DNA of 23,583 bases, taken from contig JAEWFZ010000004.1 in assembly GCA_023388535.1 (NCBI GenBank), positions 1-23,583 of the forward strand, read 5' to 3'. This stretch comes from Bacillota bacterium (GTDB taxonomy: Bacteria > Bacillota_I > Bacilli_A > Erysipelotrichales > Erysipelotrichaceae). Below, in pieces: positions 23,487-23,583 of the stretch. The notes under the pieces are model-generated. The model did no database searches, had not been told where the DNA came from, and worked only from the letters and a program-made list of their open reading frames with translations. Each line of letters starts with the position of its first letter. Position 1 is the stretch's first letter. The position numbers and the translations under genes were made by a program.

Positions 23487-23583
23487 TACCTGGCGACGTG
23501 CGATTTTCACACAAGGTGCTATCGTAGCCGCTAAAGTGCTTAACTTCTGTGTTCGAGATGGAAACAGGTGTGACCACTTTGCT
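23487..23583 (-). rRNA. rrf: 5S ribosomal RNA (5' end cut by window edge)
   Basis: The minus strand reads AGCAAAGTGGTCACACC, then the conserved ATCTCGAACACAGAAGTTAAGC, and ends GTCGCCAGGTA. About 97 bases are present and roughly 15 at the 5' end lie outside the window. This is presumably the last gene of an rRNA operon read toward tsaE. Confidence 0.96.

Noticed and set aside
23356..23577. A 73-codon open frame on the minus strand at the right end
   Set aside because: It runs through the 5S rRNA gene and its terminator.
1..23583. CRISPR arrays, prophage genes or toxin-antitoxin pairs
   Set aside because: No regularly spaced direct repeats, phage structural genes or small paired toxin-type genes were found.

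Overview
The window is AT-rich, densely packed and mostly transcribed from the minus strand. It reads as the chromosome of a low-GC Gram-positive bacterium of the Firmicutes/Tenericutes type. The standard genetic code is in use: TGA ends the amidase-like gene and tryptophans are TGG, so it is not a TGA=Trp mollicute. A lineage near Acholeplasmatales, Izemoplasmatales or Erysipelotrichia is plausible, but this is inference. The right end matches the Bacillus ydi neighbourhood (tsaE-tsaB-rimI-tsaD-ABC-F-rex), here with asnS and an amidase-like gene added.

Layout, left to right. Positions 1-186 hold the 5' end of an IS3-type insertion sequence. Positions 310-1509 hold a two-gene operon (membrane protein plus YpgQ-like HD phosphohydrolase). 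Positions 1504-9664 hold a complete peptide importer operon, oppA-oppB-oppC-oppD-oppF, ending in a 65-residue single-span membrane protein. Positions 9678-11117 hold a small alarmone synthetase and a divergent ferritin. Positions 11115-13494 hold a SanA-like and a DUF554 membrane protein, divergent from a Gfo/Idh/MocA oxidoreductase. Positions 13486-15564 hold an LTA-synthase-type enzyme. Positions 15622-21002 hold tRNA-Ser(CGA), an ABC-F ATPase, a degenerate amidase-like membrane protein, asnS and rex. Positions 21003-23435 hold the t6A cluster tsaE-tsaB-rimI-tsaD. The window ends inside a 5S rRNA gene.

The most unusual content is the peptide importer. Three of its five subunits carry large extra domains at positions where the families normally have short loops. 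The OppC permease has about 310 residues that read as seven RCC1-like blades, a full propeller, placed after the first membrane span and so predicted to lie outside the cell. The OppF ATPase has a roughly 175-residue coiled-coil-like insertion between Walker A and the Q-loop. The OppA lipoprotein has a roughly 85-residue charged helical insertion. The added C-terminal small membrane protein may be a further partner. Together these suggest a remodelled peptide importer.

Other points worth attention are an amidase-fold protein that appears to have lost its zinc and catalytic residues, a 25-nt promoter element shared almost exactly by rex and the alarmone synthetase gene, repeated use of TRTGn extended -10 promoters, and a t6A operon lying directly behind the rRNA terminator with almost no room for its own promoter.
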